64,000 nt of DNA, from NCBI RefSeq assembly GCF_010389155.1, contig NC_057764.1, positions 248,001-312,000 of the forward strand, given 5' to 3'. Origin of the DNA: Erigeron canadensis (lineage: Eukaryota; Streptophyta; Magnoliopsida; Asterales; Asteraceae). The position numbers were made by a program, and so were the translations under genes. Below the pieces are notes generated by a model, which made no database searches, was not told the DNA's origin, and saw only the letters and a list, made by a program, of their open reading frames with translations. Shown here piece after piece: positions 47,341-59,900 of this stretch (position 1 is its first letter; every line of letters starts with the position of its first letter).

Positions 47341-49703
47341 TAATACACATTTTTGTTAAAATAAAAAAAGAAGTTATTATAATACATGACTGATTCGTAG
47401 ATTAAAAACATGTTTAAAAATTTGGTATTGATGCATAGGACAATCAGTAGCTAATTTGGAGAGAGTAATTGTATAAAACTATTTTTTTTTCTCTTTGAAA
47501 TTTACCCATTAATAATATAATGTAAAAGTAAAGTAACTCTCAATATTGTTTTTAAAGACAATAAAGAAGATTAAAATGTAAACAGTCTTATCTTAACCTT
47601 AAAGAAAAAAAAAACGTTATTTCTTGTTCGACATAACGCTCATTGACTATGTAACTTGTTAACACCAAACCTTCAGACTATTTATAAGCCTACCAAATTA
47701 TGTTATATTTGTCGTTTTTCTAAATAAAAAATAGGGAAACTGATTTGTTGATTTATGTCTTTTAACCATAAACCATCAAATTTATTTCACATTGTTGTTT
47801 AATTGTATTTGTATTACTTTATATATATACGATGGGAACGTTTGGTTCACTATGTTGTAGAGGTAGATTTAAAAAGAAAAACTTTGGTAGGCAACTCATA
47901 TTCCCATGAGGGGTCCTTCTCTGTCTCCTTTTGTCAATTTTCATCATGGATTCATGACTTTTCTTTTCGTTCTTTTTTTCTAAATATATATACTTATAAA
48001 AAACTAATTATGGTGTAATCAACTAATGATGTTGCTCACTCTCGTTGGCAGCTTTAATTACCATTCTCACGTTACATCCTTGATCCTTCACACATCTACT
48101 TGTTTATATTTGAAAAATAAATAATATTATTTATTTTGAAGGACTTATAAATAGGTCTAAAAACTTTTCTTAACATATAATGTAATTGATTAATAAAACT
48201 CATTTTTTTTTAAATAATGATTTTATGGAGAGACGGAACCAAAATATATATCTTCGGTGGGCAATACGCTTTCTATGTATTCGCTATACTTATTATTTTA
48301 TATTATATATATTCTCCAAATATACCTTTAAAATAAAAAATACTTTACATTTGACCAAAATAGAGGTGGGAACAGCTACCCACCTTACCCCAAATTTAGC
48401 TCCTTCGTTTACAAAAATGTTGAAGTGCCTCTCCCGATTCCCGAATTCCTTTACGCCATATGCAAGTATTCGTCAGAGAACTCAATGTTAACGTCGTACG
48501 TTAGTTGTTGAATTGTGGCCATACATTTTTGAATCGCGCTAAAACCTAGTTGTCGAATTGAGACACCGTCATATTTTTTGTTGAAAATACGTATACTCCA
48601 TCTCCAAATCACCACATATTTTCAAAAACAAACCCTTATGCATACGAAAACGAAGTCTAAATTGTCTTGGGTTGTTAGTCGGTTCGTTCACAAAGTACTC
48701 ACGTAACAACCATTCTTATGCCTCTACACAACAATGTACAAGAACTACTCTCCTTCTAAATCGCGGTTCCAGTTCCCCCATCTTGACCGCGACTTGCGTG
48801 GCTAGATTAACGACCATAGCAACCACACACTTGACGACATCATTATATTTGTCCCAGCCAAAGAATCAAAAGAGAATGATGATGACGACGACGAATCATA
48901 ATTATTCATATATATATATATAGTGTGTGCGTGTGTGTTTTTGATAAAATGTGTTTTTATGTGTTTGTGTGTTTTAATATAGAAATATAAGAATTGATAT
49001 AGAAATAAAAGGGCTTAAAAAGAAAAAAAAATAACGATGGAAAGTCGTTGGCAATGGCTAATTGGCTTGGAGGAGTATGCTTCAATGGGCGTTTGAGATG
49101 GGACGGGGCGGGGTGAAGGTTAGACCATAAAACTTCTCGAGATATACAAGTTACATAAAACTTCAATATTTAGCCTTTTCACAGAGTAAAACAAATCTAA
49201 ATGCATAGTTATTGGATAAAGTTTTTTTTTTTATCGACAGATGAATACAAATATACTTTTCTCACTATTCTATTTCAAATAACTAAACCCCGTTGGTAAA
49301 CACATAATCACTTATTTTATTAAATGCATACTCGTATTTTGCATGAAAATGTCAAACCAAAAAAAAAAGACAAAATGAAGATAAAAGATAATATAATAAC
49401 TATAAAATAAAAGATTAGAATGATTTCGGGTTTGATGAGAAGGAAAGACTGGAGTTATGAAAAATGGACCTAGGTCATTAATGAACAAAGGCCCTTGGTG
49501 GTTTGTATTGTCAAATTCTTTGTTCATGGTCATCTTTAATTAAAACATAACGAATCATGACACCTAGATTTTCAACCATTCAAAATCTCATCAATAGTTT
49601 TTTACCAACTCGTTTCATCTTTTCAGTTCTCCGAATCAATCTTTCCAACAATTTCTAGTGACAGTTATAAAATTTCAGTCTTCCCATTTTTTTTTTCCCA
49701 TAA
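47341..49703. other. Intergenic, nothing recognised
   Basis: About 2.4 kb of AT-rich DNA. Short open frames here lack codon structure or protein resemblance. A (TA)n/(TG)n stretch lies at about 48909-48938. Confidence 0.5.
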
Positions 49704-50391
49704 GGGCGGAGGGAGCCGAAAGGTTGAACCTTTTCATCTCTCTTCAACCATCCAATCAAATTACTCTATCTCATTTCAACCCTCCAACCTTTTTTTCAAC
49801 CTTTTTTAATGGCAATCGAAGCTCTCAGCATTTTCTTCAAATTTTCATAATTTATCCTTAACACTATAAACTTTACATAATTAACCATTTTTTCAATTTA
49901 TATTTTTTATTAATAACAAAACACATTACGTAATATTAAAAAACACATTACATAATAAAAGTAAAAATACTACATAATTGGAAAAAAATAGTTTATACTA
50001 TGTTAAAAAAAAAAGGTTGGAAAAAAAAAACAAGAGACTTATTCATTTTTATTAGTTTAAAAAAAAATTAAGCAAAAAATTGGGATTTAATAAGCAGCTT
50101 AAAAAAAAAAAAAAAAACACCTACGTGCAGCTCAAAAAAAAAACAAAAGAAAATAAAAGTTCCAGCAACATGTCAAGTTTGGTCCTTGGATCTTTCTTTC
50201 TTTCACTTCTGGTCCTCCAACGGTCATGATCAAGGTTTCTAAAGTTGCCACTTCTGGTCCCTGTCTTCAACCTCCCCCCTCATCTCCCAGCGAGCTCCAA
50301 GCTCGCGCCACCCATCTCCCTTTGAGCTCGCGGCCATGGCATCCGAAGCCCTCTTCATCTGTCTTCATCTCCCTCTTTCGGCTCCCTCCCC
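49704..50391. mobile_element. MITE-like element with GGAGGGAGCCGAAAG ends
   Basis: Left end GGGCGGAGGGAGCCGAAAG, right end CTTTCGGCTCCCTCCCC, good inverted repeats of 17-19 bp. Flanking ATA(A) occurs on both sides. The interior is AT-rich with long A runs; no transposase. Confidence 0.6.
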
Positions 50392-50829
50392 ATAATTGTT
50401 TCATTAAGCTAACAATTATATTAAACTAACAAATAATTATATTATTTTGTTTTTTATTTCGTTAATCATTTCCACATTTAAATATATTTGAAATAAATAA
50501 CAAACACAATTTATGTGTATGTGTTTTTGATTATCCAATTCAAATTTAGCGGTCGGCAAAGTTGGTTGCCACCTTTTGTGGGGTGTCCTAATTGAAGTTT
50601 ACAAATACTTTATAGTGTAAGAAATTAATAATAGTCATAGTGCAGGTTCGTTTCTAGTTTATATGATATATACTAGACGGATGCTCGCACGATTCAGCGG
50701 TGATGGTGATAGCAACGACGGTGTGGCGACGGCGGCAGTGGTGGCGGCGATGTGCGGCGGTGATGGTGGTCGTGGCGTGGTGATGAATGTAAATTAATTG
50801 ATGTAAAAAGGGTTAATATGGTTCCCTAA

Positions 50830-51100
50830 GGTCGCGTTTGGTTCGCAGATTATGATGAAATCTGATTGAATTGGAATTGAATTTCATTCCTTAATGCGTT
50901 TGGTTGCTCAATGATGAAGGAATATCGTTGCGTTGAAATATAACATTCCATCATTTGATGGAATCTTCATTCCATGGGGATGGGGGAAGGAATCTCATTT
51001 CGTCCGTTACTTAAATTTTTAAAAATAAAAAGCATTTCGTCAAATTCTATTCCATCAGATTCCATTTCTTTAAAAAACATTCAATGAACCAAACACGTCC
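50830..51100. mobile_element. MITE nested in the Helitron-like element
   Basis: Termini GGTCGCGTTTGGTTC and GAACCAAACACGTCC are inverted repeats of the GTTTGGTT type. The interior repeats GATGGAAT/ATTCCATC. No clear target duplication. Confidence 0.6.
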
Positions 51101-51143
51101 AGGGTTGGGGGATTTATGTTGTAATTTATTTCATTAAGGGTAT

Positions 51144-51390
51144 TATAGGTAAATAGGTGAACACCCTTGCCTCTGGAGACAGAGGTCATGGGTTCGATCC
51201 TCATCCCATGCAAAGGTTGGAGGGTCTTTTCTACCATTTAGGTAGAAACTGGAAGCAGTCTCTCTACTTAGGTAAAGGTAAGGTTTGCCTATATCTTAAC
51301 CTCCCCCATACACCGTCTAGGTATTGGGGCTCAAAACCCGCGGAAGGCGGCATTGAGCAGTTACTTACTTACTATAGGTAAATAGGTGAA
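51144..51390 (+). mobile_element. Au-like SINE with perfect 18-bp target duplication
   Basis: The body (51162-51372) has a B box GGTTCGATCC near 51190 and a tail of TTAC repeats. Just before the tail it has the GGTATTGGGGCTCAAAACCC region typical of Au-type plant SINEs. The flanks TATAGGTAAATAGGTGAA at 51144-51161 and 51373-51390 are identical, indicating a fairly young insertion. Confidence 0.85.
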
Positions 51391-51521
51391 GATGTTTAAA
51401 TTAGTGAATAAAAAAGATGAGTAATATGGTTATTTCGAAGTCTTAATTACTTAAAAGGGTGAGGGTAGTTTGCTTTATAAAGTAGTATAGATATAGATAT
51501 AGACATAGACATAGATATAGA

Positions 51522-51942
51522 TTTGTAGCCTTGTTTCATTTATGTATATTCTCAAACATTTATTTTCTATAGAGTTTTAATAGCAAACGTGTTTTGCGAG
51601 GAAAAATTATCTATGGGACTAAAGGGTTCCTAGGCATTTACTTTTTTTTTTTAACGTGTTGGCTAATATTATTTTTAAATAATAATAAACCAATAAATAT
51701 AAATATAAACGTCTTGAAAATAATCCCTTATGTTAAAGTCTTTAAAATTGTAATAAATAAATAATAGAGAGAAAAAGAGGTGTGAATGAATAAATTTTTT
51801 GGTTGGTACTTTGTGGGGAAAGGGTTTGTTTATTTTTTATTTTTGTTAATTTTGTGTATATATAAATAATAAAATAAAAATAATAATCAGAAATCACACT
51901 CAAATAAAAGATTGTTTTGTTGTTGCTTAAAATATTTATAAA
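51522..51942. other. Intergenic, nothing recognised
   Basis: AT-rich; no gene or element boundary. Confidence 0.5.
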
Positions 51943-53257
51943 AGAAAATTTCATTAGATCACCTTATGGTTTGTTGTTTTATCAAATTTTGTCCTTGTCG
52001 TTTTTTTTTATTATTAATTCACCTTGTGGTGATTTTTTGCTTCATTAAACACCCCTCTCTTTAAAAAACGTTTATGAGTCTCCGTTAATCCCTTCACGTG
52101 CAATGCATGTGAGGGTATCTTTGTCCTTTTACATATTAACACCTTTTTGTTTTTTTTTCCACAGATCTAACCACTCAAATCAAATCTAACCAAATATTCA
52201 TCCTATCTTCTTCCAGTCTTATATATATATATATATATTCATCTTTCTCACCATCATCATTCATCACCAACATCATAGATTTCTTTTTCAGATCGATCAA
52301 CATTTAATCATATAGCTTTCTTTTTCAGATCTGAATCATCCCCATCCACAATCAAATTCTCCCCAGCATTTAATCGATCAATTACGCCTGAATTAAAGGT
52401 GGTAGAGTGGTGTTTTGCGGCGGCAGAAGATCAATTGCGGCCGGATTTTTTTAGATTAATTGGTAAGATCGACGCGATTTATTGATATACATAGAGATAG
52501 ATATAGATAGGTATATTATATGAGATGATGATGGCGGCGGTGGATCACGACAACAGGTAGCTCCGGCGAAGGTATATATATATATATCGATATATATCAA
52601 TATATAGATCTGATATATATATATATATACCTTATCTTTGACATCTCCCCCGCCGTAGCCGTTGTCGTTCCGACAACCTCCACCACCATTTTCTTGGACC
52701 TAAACACAAAAAGATTCAAACTTTGTGTAGATTTTGATATGGGTGTGTTGTATATAGATGTTTTAAGAGTAGATATGAACCGGGTCTTCTATAAATACAA
52801 TTTTAATGGTGTTTTAGAGGTTGATATGAATTGGGGTTTGTTTATATATAGTTGTGATTGTGATATTGATGATTATTAGGAATATAGGAATATATATGTG
52901 GGTTTTGGTTGTGACGGATGGTTGTTTTAATCTTGAAGACAAAGACAATATAAGAATGCAAGATAAGATGAATGAATGTATATATATGGACAGAAGTTTG
53001 TTGTGGGATTTATTGATTTTAGGGTGTTTGTTAGATCCGGAAATAAAAGCAAGGAGAAAAAGAGGGTGTTTAGAGGTTAAAGACTAAAGTACCCTCATGT
53101 GTAGAGGGTTAACGGAGACTCACAAACGTCCGTTAAGGTGAGGGGTATGTAATGATACAAAAAATCACCATAAGGATATGTAATTATAAAAAAAACGAGA
53201 GAGGTGAAACTTAATAATATGGCAAATCACAGGATGATGTAATGAAATTTTCTTTAT
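51943..53257. mobile_element. Long-TIR MULE-like element 2
   Basis: Terminal inverted repeats of about 190 bp (51943-52135 against 53257-53065). Shared blocks are GAAAATTTCATTA, CCTTATGG, TGGTGATTTTTTG and GAGTCTCCGTTAA. ATTTATA flanks both ends. The CTTAACGGAC block inside the repeats also occurs in MULE-like element 1, so the two are related. The interior has short inverted AT repeats (52220-52235, 52570-52630) and no transposase. Confidence 0.7.
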
Positions 53258-53273
53258 TTATAAATATAAATCG

Positions 53274-53371
53274 AAACATCACATAAGAAGTGGAAGATTT
53301 TGCATACGATTTTGAAATGTTTAAACATCACATAAGAAGTGGAAGATTTTGCATACGATTTTGAAATGTTT
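53274..53371. repeat. Perfect 49-bp tandem duplication
   Basis: AAACATCACATAAGAAGTGG begins each of two identical 49-bp units at 53274 and 53323. Identity suggests a recent event. Confidence 0.9.
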
Positions 53372-53573
53372 AAAAGATTGGATGTAGAATGTTTTCAATT
53401 TTTAAAAAAAGCTAAGACACTACTTTAAGATTGAAGTGTAGATATTTATACTATACTAAAAACTTATATGATTGTACAAGTAAATTATGTGCGGAATGTA
53501 CAAGTTCGTATAGCACATAATAAACTTTTACCATATTTAATTTTTAACCTCCTAAACTTTCTATCTTTTAACT

Positions 53574-54349
53574 TTTGCCCCACATTAAAGATTTTGTTTT
53601 TATTTTCTTGACACTAAATTTTTGAGTTCTCATGTTTTAATCAAATAACTTTCATTTGGTCACGATTTACCTTTAAACATTTGGTTTGACTATTTTTTAT
53701 TCGTTTTTTTTATATACATACGTTTTTAAATTTGCCCCACATCAAAGTTTTCGTTTTTTTTCTTGACACTGAATTTCTGGGTTCTATTGTTTTCATCAAA
53801 TAAATTTCACATGATTACAATTTTACTTTTTAAATAAAGAGTTTTGTTAATGACAACTCTAAGTATTAATTAATTTGATGCATTAAAATTTATATTTTGT
53901 CTTGCGAAAATTCAGAGAGGGGGGCGCAGTTATTGATATATAAAGTACTACTTTTTATTCATGTAATAAGCCCTTAATGACAACCGACAACCCTTTGGGT
54001 TGTCATTATCATTTTCCTTAAATATATAACATCTTTAAATTTGCCCCACATCAAAGTTTTCGTTTTTATTTTCTTGACTAATTTTTGGGTTCTCATATTT
54101 TCATCAAATAACTTTCACATGGTTACAATTTTACTGTTTAAAGTTTATATTATATTTAAAATATTAATATAGTTATTGTTTATGTTTTTATACATCTTAT
54201 AACACTTTTACATTTTTTTTATTGTTATTGTTACATGATTAATTGTCTTTTTTTAAATTTTTTAACTCGAATATTTGATATCAATTTGAATCCAAAATTT
54301 TGTCGTGTAAAAAGCGTACCCCGCAACAACACGTGGATACGATAACTAG
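53574..54349 (+). repeat. Three dispersed ~110-bp repeats and a Helitron-like end
   Basis: TTGCCCCACAT(C/T)AAAG with the following ~100 bp recurs near 53575, 53735 and 54040 in the same orientation. The region closes with CCCGCAACAACACGTGGATAC and CTAG at 54346-54349 followed by T, like a Helitron 3' end. The 5' border is not visible. Confidence 0.45.
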
Positions 54350-54464
54350 TTTTTTCTAAAACGACCATAAGGTTTTATATAAATAATGTTAGCAAGTTAC
54401 TAGACAATACAAGAAACATAGTTTGATCAAAAACAGTGAACACGAACAAAACTCTAACATGATA

Positions 54465-55200
54465 AGGTTGCTTCGTGGCGAAGCATTTAGCAATGCTAGC
54501 AGCCTGGTGAGGGCTGGCTGTCTGGGGACATTTTAAGGTAGGGCCTGCTGGGCTTGCTTCTCATGAGATTGGGTAAGGGAATCGGAAATGGGCTCACAAA
54601 CCGGGCGGGCGGGCGGGCTTTTGGGCACACGGGAAAGGGGAAGTGGATGGAGGGTGCTTCTCAGCTAGAGTTGGGGGTGGGGTTGCTATAGTGGCTAGGG
54701 TGAGTCTTCCTACACGGCTGGACGCCCGGCTCTAGACGAAGCTGAGGGGGTTACCACCACATCCTCTCCCGATAGACTCGAAGCTCTTCATAGTCAGGTG
54801 TGGGATAAAACAAAGTCCAGCTGGGCAAGGATAGCTGTCCAAAGATTGAAAGCCAGTAGGAAACCAGTCAGCTAGCTAAAGTTAGAAAGTTCATAAGTAG
54901 CCTAGCTGCACATTAATCGTATATAATAGAAATAGTATGCCACACTTTCCTGTTGATGGTGAGTGAAAAAGAGGAATCTGGACTTGCCCCTTGGGCAGGA
55001 CATCCCGGTCAGCACCGAACAATGGAAGCCCGATGGAATGCTTTCACGCCCTAAGAAGGAGTCCCGCAAAGAGAAGAGGTTGCTTCGCTTCCTAAGAATC
55101 ATTCCCCTAAACCTAAACTTGCTCACTACCCTTACTGAGACGGCTAACAACCGTCTTAAAGTGAGATTTGAATTAAGTTTATCTTTCGGCTGAGCCTCTT
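54465..55200. other. GC-richer block, possible organellar insert
   Basis: About 735 bp whose composition is clearly richer in G and C than its surroundings. It has intergenic-style sequence reminiscent of plant mitochondrial DNA. No known gene is recognisable; the open frame at 54963-55193 matches nothing I know. A nuclear copy of mitochondrial DNA is one explanation; a foreign GC-rich repeat is another. Confidence 0.35.
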
Positions 55201-55731
55201 CTCCGAGTGTATTACTTACATATATAAGATAGAAATACGTAACTTAACAATGACTACTAAAATAAGAAGTAAGATCCCACTGAAACGCAAAATGAACACC
55301 CTCCTATGAGCTAAACCGAACACACATTGTATGATGACACAAATACACATGGATCTAACCGACATACGAGCTATCAATCTCCCACAAAATATATGAATTT
55401 CTGGTCCACTCCTTTGTATAAATAATATAATAAAATGTTTAAAGCTGAAGAATATTCACGTAATGTGACAAAATTTTTAATTTAGAAGACATCTTTATAT
55501 TGATGTTGATTAATCTTATCACAAACCGTATTAAGTAGGATAACCTTTAATGAAAAACAGAAAGATAAAGAAAACAAATTGCGATGGATGTTTGTGTATT
55601 CGATATTTAAATTTAAATGTTTTATAAAAAAGACAAGCTCAATTTAAACACATTTGTTAAGTCAAAAATTAGTTTATCATATTACACTAAGTTTTAAAAA
55701 TTTGACTAGCAAGACATGTAGATATAGATAA
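55201..55731. other. Intergenic, nothing recognised
   Basis: AT-rich; no gene or repeat boundary. Confidence 0.5.
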
Positions 55732-56137
55732 CTAGACATGTACCCGCGCGATGCGGTGGTATTTTTGAAAAGGTGATGATTAAATGTATCATCTAACCGA
55801 TTGGAGAGCTCGTAAGGAATGCTAATTTGTGGTGGTGGTGATGGTGGTGGTGTAGTTAAACAGACAGAGCGAGAGAGAGATGAAACCAATTTTTTTTGTA
55901 GGTTGATGGTGATTGCTGTCGAGATGAAACTAACTTTTATATTAAGCTTCTGGCGAGAGCAAGAGAGGGGGGATTAAGGATTAGGGACAGACATTGGGAA
56001 ATAGATGGAAGGGTAGTACAGAAAAACCACTTAAAAAAATGAAAAAGATAGTTATTTGTAGGAGGGTATAATATATATTTCAAGGATAGATTAATTGGAA
56101 AAAAGATATAATATGAAGTATAGATATAGATATAGAT
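55732..56137 (-). mobile_element. Helitron-like element
   Basis: On the - strand the 3' end is GCATCGCGCGGGTACATGTCTAG at 55732 and the 5' end is a TCTATATC-type repeat near 56115-56137. Same family as 7764-8122 and 37950-38185 by its ends. Confidence 0.6.
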
Positions 56138-56912
56138 GAGTTAAGAAAAAATAAGTATAATTGGTTTAGTAAATAGTTTTTGTTGAGTACTTTACCGTTT
56201 ATACACACAACACAAAAGACAAGAAAAAAAATTGATAGGAACACATATAGCGCTTGTCACTCCAACAACAAAAACAAACTCTCTAAATCTAAAAAAACAT
56301 CATCCTCCGCCTAATTTCACTCCTTTTTTAGATGTCTGTGTGTGTACTTTTATTTTTATTTTTATATACTGTATAATTTTATTTAATTTAATTAAGAGCA
56401 TAACAAAACACACTACTTTAGGGTTTTTCTTCACTAGACTTGTCTCTTTTTCTTTTTCCTTTTCCTTTTTTAGGGTTCTTTTCTTTTCTTTTCTATCTGT
56501 ACTCTGTATGTACACCCACACCCACACCCACACACATTAAAAAAACACAACATTTAGTAGTAATATCTTGTTGTTTGAATAATAATAATAATAATTATAG
56601 AAAGAAGCTAGCTGGTGATCCAAACAAAAGAAGAAATGAATTTGATGATGATGAGTATTATTATTAATATGTGAGATCATCATACATCTGTTTGTCACAT
56701 TTGCTGCGCTATTATTATTGTGACGGAACTCATCCATTAATCCATTTGTTGTTGTTGTTGTTTATTAAAGAAAAGTAGCGCATCATTTGTCATTTTAGTT
56801 ATATACGGAGTATATTTTTTTTAATAATAAAATTTTAATTCCTAGTTAATTAACTTGTGTTACTCAAAAGAAGATTGGATTGTTTATAAACTACACATAT
56901 TTCATAAGAACA
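56138..56912 (+). promoter_or_regulatory. Upstream region and presumed 5' UTR of VAN3
   Basis: Contains pyrimidine-rich (TTTCC)n at 56440-56490, (CACACC)n at about 56512-56535 and (AAT)n at 56579-56596. These are common in plant 5' UTRs. A leader intron is possible. No TATA box assigned. Confidence 0.4.
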
Positions 56913-59900
56913 ATGCATTTCGCAAAGCTCGATGACTCCCCGATGTTCCGTAAACAGGTACATCTCTATCTGTAAATTCTGCATTTTACATATTAGAATC
57001 ATGTTACTTCGTATCATTTTTGGTTATTTAATTTCCCAGATTAGATAATATATATAATTTGGCTCTTATGCTGTGTGTCATTCACCATTTATTTAATTGT
57101 AATTGTGATGGATATATATATATATACCCATCTTGTCCGATTATCGTTGATCATCCTATTACAGATTCTACTCAATTTTTTTTAATAAATATATTCATGA
57201 GATATGCCAAAATACAGATGCAGTGCTTAGAAGAAAGTGCTGAATTGCTAAGGGAAAGAAGTTTAAAGTTCTACAAAGGATGTCGAAAATATACGTAAGA
57301 CCCCTTCAACCTCCTCCTTCTGTCCTTTTTTCTTGGCCTTTCTGTTCTGTTCATTCAGATGTTTGGTTTGTTAAGACCCGTAACTATGATTTACAAAAAG
57401 CCAACAATGCCGTTGCATATCATATTTAAATGCTCAAATATAACTATGCAACATGAAATATACATGCTCTAACGTGTCACACATTAAATAGTTTCTATGC
57501 AATCTCCCTTAGCAAAATCATGAATTATAGTTCCATGATCATGACGACAACCCAGTCGATACTTAAAAAACATTGCTCACTTTCAGTTTCAAGGTATGAA
57601 CAAGATACAGAGCGAGTGGCTACCTTTCCTTTATTTTTTGTTTACAAGTGCTGAAGGCGTTTATTGCATTTTGAGATAGTGCCAGTTACTTTGTTATGGT
57701 GATTTGTAAATAAATCTTTATTATTATGAATATTAGCTTTCTCCATAATCAGCTATTTGTGAAAGGAAAAGAAAGCTTACTACTTTACCCAAATCTGTCT
57801 GTGAAAATTCAAATGCCAAGAAACAAACCTTAATTCACACAAAATGTAAGCCTATGATATATGATCTATCTAATGTTTAATGATCTAATCAACAAAAGCT
57901 TTTGCACCAAGTTACTATGTTATCAATAGCGGCGTTGTAGAGGTCCTCAAGCAAAATATGGTCATAATAGAGGTCAAAATAGCAGTCCTGCTATTATCAT
58001 CGCTATTTTACTGATATCGGGGCTATAGCAGTCCAAAAACCGGTGTTATAGCATTTTTTTAAATTCTTATTTTTTTGGCCCAAACTTAAAGAAACACTAA
58101 TATTTGCAAGTATTAACTCTAATGCTTCAAATATCAACACTTTAAGCTTGACTTAAATATTGGTCCTCGACCTCTATTACCGCTATTTAGTATTAACTAC
58201 TTAGCTAAGTTATAATGTGCTGTTTTCAAGTGGTTTAGTTTCCTAATACGTATATTGTGCTATATATGTGTGTAGCGAAGGGCTTGGTGAGGGATATGAT
58301 GGGGATATCGCTTTTGCCAGTACTCTTGAAACTTTTGGTGGTGGGCATAATGATCCCATTAGTGTCGCTTTTGGAGGTATGTTTGCAAATCATAAACTAC
58401 CTTATGCTAATATTATTGCTGTATGCCAATACCTTAGATTTGTATCAAGGTGTGTGAAGGGTTTGTAATTTCTAGTATTTACCACTTGAAAATGCCTAAT
58501 GACAATTAGGTGACTTCAGTCATCGAGTTAATATAAGCAAACCATCTACAATATTTATTTCTATTAACGATATCTGGATTAGGATATATCACCCATTGCT
58601 TCCAAACTTTTACCAACTCAGATATTATGATGGTAATTGGACTGTATACTGTACTAACCATCAAGTGAAGAGTATTCCAGCCTTCATTAATAGTAGTTCA
58701 ATATCAGTATATGAAAGCTTTCAGTTTTGTTAAAATTTTATTTGGAATTGTCATGATGCCTTTGTTTTTATGATACCAGTGTAATCTTTTTTTAGAGCTG
58801 TAAGAAGTGTTGGCTCATTTTGAAACTAAATAAAACTAAGCTTAATTTATATAATTATATCTCAGTTGGCATGCAATGTCTTGTTGCGTATGGTACTTTT
58901 ATTTTGATTGCTATCCAAACATCTTGGTTTAAGTATGGATGTGTTAGATTAAACTCTGTAGAGTTTCACATCTCTTTACTTCATATCATCATTTTATTTT
59001 GAATTTATGGATAATATATTAATATCAAGATGATAGCTATTTGAAATGTTGGATATAATCAGAGAGACCAGGCACTGTTTTGAAAGTTGTGTAAAGCTTT
59101 TGTCTTATTTTGTCTTCCTCTTTCTACTTGCTGTGGATCACTGGCAAGTTACTGTACTAGTGATCACTTATGGATACTTGAGAGTTAGTGTTATTTTAAA
59201 TAGTAGGCAGTGGCAGGATCATGTTATGCATTTTTCTAATTAAATGGCAGTTATGGATGTTATATATTGATGGTGATAGTGCTCTCATTGATACTCATCC
59301 TCGCTATGTCATCTGATTTTTTCATGTCCCTTATGAAGTTGTGTTATCTACTTGTAGGTCCTGTTATGACTAAGTTTACCATCGCTTTGCGGGAGATTGG
59401 AACGTATAAGGAAGTTCTTCGATCTCAGGTAATATTTATCCTTCTTTTTGTTGGAGCTTTAAATGCTTGACTTACTCACTGGTCCTCATCGTTTATCCTC
59501 AACTATGCCTACTCCAGTAGTCCGGGTCTAAAAAACTTATTTCTTGATGTCTTGACTTATAATGTTGTTTCTAAACATCAAAATCTAGATAAAACCTTTT
59601 TTGTTGTTTTTTTCTAGTTTCAGATTGAAAAAATAGTTATTAGTTGGCTATGGCCAAGTACGAATATTACCTATTCTTAACCTATGCATGTTCCACTTCT
59701 CACTTTTAGTTGATGCCCGTCGTTTACACTTTTCATTGGACTTGCAGGTTGAGCATATACTAAATGATCGATTGCTGCAATTTGTCAACATAGATTTACA
59801 TGACGTGAAGGTAAACTGTTGCCATAATATGTTTCTTTCTTTTTACTTCTTCGAGGATATATTCTTTATATGTATAAAAGATCTTAAGAGGGTAACATCC

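Larger units (their letters stand above)
50673..51521 (-). mobile_element. Helitron-like element carrying two nested insertions
   Basis: On the - strand the 3' end is ATCCGTCTAG at 50673 and the 5' end is the TCTATATC-type repeat at 51480-51521. The body matches 7764-8122 in the TTTACATCAATTAATTTACA block. A GC-rich GGCGGC stretch near the 3' end can fold. A MITE (50830-51100) and a SINE (51144-51390) are inserted within it. Confidence 0.6.

Noticed and set aside
52146..52480. Possible 5' exon of a gene inside MULE-like element 2
   Set aside because: It reads like a leader with splice-like sites, but no coding exon follows; kept only as a possible captured fragment.
54963..55193. 76-codon open frame in the GC-richer block
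   Set aside because: No recognisable domain and no splice context; likely chance in GC-rich DNA.
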